A stretch of DNA of 63,819 nt, taken from contig MNCI01004036.1 in the NCBI GenBank assembly GCA_015680685.1, positions 579,160 to 642,978 of the forward strand, given 5' to 3'. The position numbers were made by a program, and so were the translations under genes. Positions 58,986 through 63,819 of the stretch are shown piece after piece. The stretch's first letter is position 1, and every line of letters starts with the position of its first letter. The notes under the pieces are model-generated. The model did no database searches. It was not told the origin of the DNA and was given only the letters and a program-made list of their open reading frames with translations. This DNA is from Gnetum montanum. Lineage: Eukaryota; Streptophyta; Gnetopsida; Gnetales; Gnetaceae.

Positions 58986-60150
58986 ACCACCAAGGGTAGG
59001 TTGGTCATGGTTAAGACCAGGGTAAAGCATGCTAAGAACAAAGTTCGCAAATTGCAAGAAGAGCTCACAATCCTAAGGGTAGAGAAGAGAGATCCAACAT
59101 AATTCATTGTGCCTGCCAACTAAATCAATTTTGGACCACGAAAGTGAATTACCTCATTGACCAAAATTTGCAAGTAAAAAGGGAGAAGGAAAAGGTAGTA
59201 TTGATGCTTTAGTAGTAGAAGCCCAAGTGTATGCCCATGCCAAAGTACTCACTACTTTGCAAGAAGAGAATAAGTAGTTAGCTACAAAAAAAAAAGGTTG
59301 ACCAATGTAGAAAAATATAAAAATGTTCTTGAAGGAAGTATCCATTAACTAAGAGAACAACTCATGAGGGTCAACCAAGAAATGAGCCACTTAGCCAAAG
59401 AAAACATGACCCTGTCAATGGAGGAAGTCTGCATGATAAGACAAAAATTTGCTATAGAAATAAGCACATGGAAAAATAAGCTAAGAAATTTAATGGGCAT
59501 GTATAAGAAGATAAATAGGAAGGAAATCTAGATGGAAAAGGATAAGATCAACTCAATTTTATCACAAAATTTGGATTGGCAATCCATTCTAGATAGTCTT
59601 GCCCATGTCCACCAAGCAAAAATAAAGATCAAAGACCTATAGATCGAGGATCTCATAGAGTATATGGGGTTAGCTAACCTTCTTTATGCTAACTTGGCCA
59701 TGTTGACAACAAGTAAGCCCAAAAACAAGCTAGAGAAACAAGTAGCATCTGTATCTACTTTATACAAGAAAGAGTTTGCCAACAGGAAGGATGCCTTACA
59801 AAAGTTGTAAGTGGAAAACTCAGAATTAGAAGTGGATAAGGCTAGTTATTAAGGCCAAAAGGATGTTGTAGCTAACCTAGCTAGGAGAATGTCTAATTGT
59901 TAGGAATTGTAGAAAATGGCTAGAGCATTTGACAAGAAGAGACAACATTTTGTGGCATGGTACATCAAAGAAAATCAGATGTTCCTGTAGCTACCATGCC
60001 CATGGGATGTATTGGCTTCATCACACATTGTGCAATAGGCATGGATGGTACATGATCCCAAACAGAGGAAGAAAAACTTCAGGTGTTGATAAAAATATGC
60101 TAGTTTAAGAAGCTTGTCGATGAAAGAGCCACCACTGCTAGGCACTTAGG
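58986..60150 (+). pseudogene. host third ORF, C-terminal coiled-coil part
   Basis: Resumes after E5 with charged helix sequence (KHAKNKVRKLQEELTILRVE), followed by many short heptad-like pieces and stops. NLARRMSNC (stop) EL (stop) KMARAFDKKRQHFVAWYI near 59,875-59,970 aligns with NLAKRMSNY in E4, with TAG stops at the same two Gln positions. After the Pro/Trp stretch (LPCPWDVLASS) it fades near 60,150. Confidence 0.6.
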
Positions 60151-60340
60151 CTGCATCAAGCTTCTTCAAGTTTTTGTCTTGTTTTTGTTTGGTTTTATTG
60201 AACACTTTGTGTTCATTTTGTACAAACACTACTACAACATTCAGAGTCATGTACATAGTTTATTAGTCATGTATAGTCGAATCTACATCTCAATATTGTA
60301 AGGGACTCTATCCTCATTTTTTTTAACTCAAGGACGAGTT

Positions 60341-60360
60341 TCCAATCAGTTGTGGGGTTA
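60341..60360 (+). promoter_or_regulatory. polypurine tract region of the host
   Basis: TTCCAATCAG and TTGTGGGGTTA lead directly into the 3' LTR; the same order is found in E4. Confidence 0.5.
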
Positions 60361-61248
60361 TGATGAAGTCAAGTTTTGATGCATAATGATATTATAATAA
60401 TGATATTGCATCAGTGATGTTGTTAATACGATATTATAGTCCATGCTATGTTATCATTGATATGATATCTTGGAATGTGTACAACCTTATAAATACAACA
60501 CTTGGATGCATGATCTACTAACTTTTCATTCCAGTAGTAACTAGACTCTTACAGTCTCATTTCTCAAATTTAGACTTAGTGATTAGAAGTGTGAATGCCC
60601 ACAGCATAGTGTGTCATAGTGAATGGAATATTTGTTCAAGAAGTTTGTACTTGGACATGAATTATACATAGAAATAAAGATCGAGTTATTTCACATTCTC
60701 CTAGATTATTATTATTACTTAGCATAATTTTTACTACTTTAGTAGCATAACACTTTAATTTCCAAAGTACTTTACTTTACTTGTCAATAGTAAGTGGAAT
60801 GAGTATGACTGATTTTGAGCACTTAAGTGTAATTGTTTGGTAAGCCCAGAAGTGTTATTACTTGGTATGCTTAGTAACATAACACTTGGTAATCTAGTAA
60901 TGGTTACATGAAGTCCAAGGTATGTACAGAAAAGCAAAACTGGATACTCATCACCTTAGACTAGAGTAGATTTACTTACTTGCATTTACTTATACTGACA
61001 TTAAGTTTCACCTTTATTATGCTTATCGCTAGGAGTAAAATGAGCATAACAACATTAGTTATCATATGCCTCACTATGAGTTAAACCATAAGCTTAGTTT
61101 TTACTAACTCAAAGTGGGAAGACAATAGTCTCAAACTTCAACTTAATTACTAGCATAATAACATTCACCATCCATGGATTATAATTGGGTCATGTGTGAA
61201 CACTCATAACTTGTATGGTTAGTTGTTGGATTTCTCCACTGTTCATCA
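60361..61248 (+). mobile_element. 3' LTR of the host element
   Basis: 888 bp, TGATGAAGTCAAGTTTTGAT...GTTCATCA. Long shared words with the 5' LTR, such as TTAGAAGTGTGAATGCCCA and ACTTAAGTGTAATTGTTTGG. TATA box (CCTTATAAATAC) near 60,486. The right flank GCACT pairs with CCACT at 16,291. Confidence 0.8.
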
Positions 61249-61270
61249 GCACTCCTCCCCCTTTCCCCCA

Positions 61271-61354
61271 ACCTAGCATTACCCACCAAAATCAAACCCA
61301 TAACTTGGAGCTTACAAATCAAGAGTTTTATCAGTAGGCTAACATCTCATTAGA
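61271..61354 (-). repeat. tRNA-like segment (SINE-head type), copy 1
   Basis: Reverse complement: TTAGCCTACTGATAAAACTC as a box-A region, CTCTTGATTTGTAAGC like an anticodon stem-loop, and GGGTTTGATTTTGG as a decayed box B. Shared in the same orientation with 61,889-61,970. Confidence 0.45.
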
Positions 61355-61888
61355 GTGGTAACATATATGGCTCTAAGGGAGGTATCAAATCTTAAAAAAT
61401 GAATAATAATATTTAAAAAAACTTGAGTACTTTAAATCATTGAAGAAAGAGTATAAAGAAAAAGCCTAATGGTTTTGGGCATGTCATTTCAAGTTTTCAT
61501 CCTTACAACTAATCCTAAAAAACCTCCCCTATAGGGTAGGAAAAAGACCAAGCCTTATCCTTATTCAAAAGTGTCCTAACTAGTTTTCACTTCTTATTAA
61601 AGGATTTATTATAAAGAGAAGGAGAAAACTCTTTCTAAAGAAAAAAGAACATACATGGCTGTAGAAAAACAAACTTAAGCTAGAAAAAAAAAACTTAAGC
61701 AAAACATATCAAGTCCCAGCTTTGTATATTTTACTATTGCTAAATTTGTTGATTAACATCTTAGCTATTTTAAGCATGTTTAAAGAAGATTAGAAGGTAT
61801 AGCCACTAAAAATGAGAGGATTTGAAACCATGAAATAATTGTAACATAGGTACACCCCAAGATATATAGTCCAATTAGAACTTTATAA
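61355..61888. other. non-coding stretch between the tRNA-like segments
   Basis: AT-rich with short A runs; I see nothing coding. It could be the body of a minus-strand SINE headed by copy 2. Confidence 0.3.
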
Positions 61889-61970
61889 CTCAACATTACC
61901 CATCAAAATTGAACTCATGACTTGGAGCTTTCAAGTCAAGAGTGTTAGCACTAAGCTAACACCTCATTGA
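61889..61970 (-). repeat. tRNA-like segment (SINE-head type), copy 2
   Basis: Reverse complement: TTAGCTTAGTGCTAACACTC, TCTTGACTTGAAAGCTCC and GAGTTCAATTTTG. About 618 bp from copy 1. It could be a decayed tRNA gene or the head of a SINE; no tail is defined. Confidence 0.45.
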
Positions 61971-62239
61971 AAAAGAGATTATGGTTTTGCTCATCTACCA
62001 ATCATTTAGGATCCTTAATGATCATCTTGGCAAGATGAATATTAAGCCTTGAGTAATTACTCTCTTAAATATTTAGCTCTTTACAAAGATGAATCACATT
62101 AGAAAACTCATGTACTAAGTATTATATATTAAGACAAGGCTAGAATGATCATAATGATAGTTCAAGTTGGATTTTATGGGTTTTCATTGCTTTTACTTCT
62201 ACAAAGATTGCCAAGAAGACCTAACATGTTCATCAAGCT

Positions 62240-62930
62240 AAGAGCTCTCTCATTAAAAGTAGCCTTTCATGGCTAAAAATCCAAGATGAAAACTAAATAG
62301 AATTTTGTAGATATATTAAAGAAAATAATAATGACCTTTTATTGGAAAAATTCATGATTGACATGCTTTCTTGCATGAGTGAAAGGAAATTCCAAAAGAT
62401 ATTACTTTTTAGTTTTAGGGAATCTTTTTCTCATAAGGCTTTGAAGAGAATGTCTTTTAGGTAGCTACTTCCCATATTCCTTGCATGGTCAAACCTAAAC
62501 ATAATCAGTTGCTTAATCTAAATATTTTTCTAGATCAATTAAAGGTTGCTTATTTTAGCATAGCTAATGGCAAAACTCCTCATTTTAATGATCATCTTGT
62601 TGAAATTTTTAAATGTCATTAGAACTTAATTGCTATGGATCTTTATTCTATCATTATGGAACATCTTTCCAAGGGTAGTATGGGTAGTTATCTAAATAAA
62701 AAATTTAATATACTTATTCCAAAAGAAGATGACTTATCTTATATTACCAATTAACAACTTATTACTTTGTTGAACACTCTTTATAAAATTATAGCTAAGG
62801 GTCTTGCTAAATGCCTATAAGTTATTTTTCCAAGTATTGTGTGTTTAGAAAAAGCTGGACTTTTTTAAAACATAAATATTCTTGATAATGTTATTACTTG
62901 GGAAGGTATGCAATATGTTAATTTACATCT
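62240..62930 (+). pseudogene. LINE reverse transcriptase fragment (decayed)
   Basis: Non-LTR RT. I read IANGKTPHFNDHLVEIFKCH (GKTPGxDG..EFFK), GSYLNKKFNILIPKEDDLSY, LITLLNTLYKIIAKGLAKCL (RPISLLNxxYKIxAKxLAxRL) and VCLEKAGLF followed by DNVI. These are the first RT blocks of plant L1-type LINEs. Stops replace Gln, Arg and Trp. The catalytic part is missing after 62,930. Confidence 0.7.
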
Positions 62931-63064
62931 TGATTAAGTATAGTAATAGAGCAACAACAAGTAGCAAAAATAGAAATGGAATTGGAAGAAATGCAACAAG
63001 AGCATAAGAAATAAGCCTAGGGAAAACATACGAAAAACTCAGCACTTATATAGTGATTTACATG

Positions 63065-63819
63065 CTAAACAAGGATGGTAGCAATAATTAAATAATACAA
63101 GTTAAAAGAATCTAGAAGATTGGGGCCCACAATATCCAAGAAAGCTTTGAAGAACTCCAGAGACCAACCGTCCGGTCCAGGCACTTTACCTCCCAGCATG
63201 TTGTTGATGGTGGTGGTCAACTCTGTCTCCGAGAAGGGGGCCAGAAGGCGTTGATTGTCCGCAGCAGTGAGCACCTTCGCCACATAGACAGAAATGGCCT
63301 GGGTGGGTTGCTTAGCCCAAATGCGCCCCCAGTAGCCCAAGAGCTCATTGGCGATCCCCTGCGGATCATCAACCACCACTCTAGCATGGGTACGGATGTT
63401 ACGGATGCGGGTTTCGCCACGTGTCTTCGCCATGGCGAAGAAGAATTTCGTATGGCGGTCCCCCTCACGGAGCCATCGAATCCGGGAGTGCTACCGCCAA
63501 TAGAGCTCCTCCTCGTGGTCGAGACTCTGGAGCTGACGAAGGAGGTGCATCTCCTCCGTGTGCAGGTCCTCCCCATTCTCTTGATGCGCCTGGATGCGCC
63601 TGAGCCGTGCCCGAACCAACTTGTGGCTGGCTCGAAACAAAAACTTCTCCCCCACCGGGAGGGCCCGGATGAGCTTCTTTGAGGAAGGCCTGAGGGTCCA
63701 TCCGACCTGGCTGGTAATCTGCCTAGATGCCCTCCACCAATGGGCGGAGCCACGACTTGGAAAGCCATGAGGGCTCAAACCGAAATGGGCGTGGGGTCCG
63801 GGGTGGAGGCGGGCCAATG
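63065..63819 (-). pseudogene. GC-rich LINE ORF2 fragment (minus, runs off the window)
   Basis: Minus strand, one frame from 63,817 to 63,065 with a single TAG at 63,491-63,493, where Gln is expected (YWRQ). Between endonuclease and RT: EELYWR-stop-HSRIRWLREGDRHTK and FFFAMAKTRGETRIRNI, a typical plant LINE linker. The RT start follows: LTTTINNMLGGKVPGPDGWS then LEFFKAFLDIVG. After that the match stops, about 30 codons into RT. The 5' part lies beyond the window's right edge. It is far richer in GC than the LINE piece at 62,240, so younger or from a different family. Confidence 0.75.

Larger units (their letters stand above)
16296..61248 (+). mobile_element. host Athila-like element, interrupted by four insertions
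   Basis: Two plus-oriented LTRs (16,296-17,220 and 60,361-61,248) resemble each other more than the other LTRs here and are flanked by CCACT and GCACT. Between them, in order: primer site, gag, protease, RT, RNase H, integrase, T-rich spacer, internal promoter-like module, third ORF and polypurine tract. These are split by E4 (after gag), X (after integrase), a solo LTR (before the third ORF) and E5 (within the third ORF). Coding continues across each junction, for example gag ending at 19,708 and resuming at 32,867. Without the insertions the length is about 13.27 kb, against 13.16 kb for E4. Confidence 0.75.

Noticed and set aside
63217-63768. Several overlapping long ORFs on both strands at the right edge.
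   Set aside because: High GC makes stops rare in all frames. Only the frame reading the LINE linker and the PGPDG block has family support.
1-63819. Endogenous pararetrovirus, CRISPR array, rRNA or intact tRNA genes.
   Set aside because: The RT and integrase order, LTRs and primer sites are Ty3/Gypsy; no movement protein or virus coat motif, regular spacer array or rRNA sequence was seen. The tRNA-like pieces are decayed.

Overview
This window is a repeat-dense stretch of a plant nuclear genome. The evidence is Ty3/Gypsy elements of the Ogre/Tat/Athila and chromodomain (chromovirus) clades, an Asp-tRNA-type primer site typical of Athila, a PLS-type PPR gene fragment, and strong AT-rich decay with in-frame TAG/TAA/TGA at Gln, Arg and Trp codons, as expected where methylated C turns to T. 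I cannot name the species. I see no intact host protein-coding gene.

Layout. 1-70 is the edge of a minus-oriented Athila-type LTR. 406-7,167 is a plus-strand Athila-like element (E1: LTR, gag, RT-RNaseH, integrase) lacking its 3' end. 7,168-7,964 is an isolated minus-oriented LTR. 8,010-10,440 holds two short terminal-repeat elements head to head, making a long imperfect inverted repeat. 10,441-16,295 holds an LTR-like stretch, a gag-protease-only chromovirus relative (E0) and an LTR of the E5 type.

16,296-61,248 is best read as ONE Athila-like element (the 'host'), broken by four later insertions: E4 (19,709-32,866, a complete 13.16-kb minus-strand Athila-like element), X (36,701-47,428, a minus-strand element with 2.8-kb LTRs and gag-protease-RNaseH), a solo LTR (49,356-50,169) and E5 (52,023-58,985, a chromovirus with both LTRs). 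Taking these out leaves about 13.27 kb, almost exactly the length of E4. Four of the five units have flanking 5-bp repeats: CCACT/GCACT (host), ACAAC/GCAAC (E4), TTCTC/TTCTT (X), GAAGA/GAAGA (solo LTR).

Host and E4 both carry a third ORF after pol, with an Athila-ORF1/plant-transposon-like N-terminal part and a long coiled-coil C-terminal part. It is preceded by GATTACAG directly at an ATGGC start, like a 3' splice site. About 450-540 bp upstream of it lies a second promoter-like module (short-palindrome array plus GTATATATA). In each element the array uses the same vocabulary as that element's own LTR: GATATC in the host, GTCGAC/CATCGATG in E4. This is the most original observation here.

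The stretch 37,114-41,821 is a near-perfect copy of 45,006-49,714 and ends at a 1-base N. It contains host flank that cannot belong inside X, so it is probably an assembly duplication. 61,271-63,819 holds two tRNA-like (SINE-type) segments, a decayed plus-strand LINE RT fragment and a GC-rich, nearly open minus-strand LINE fragment running off the window.
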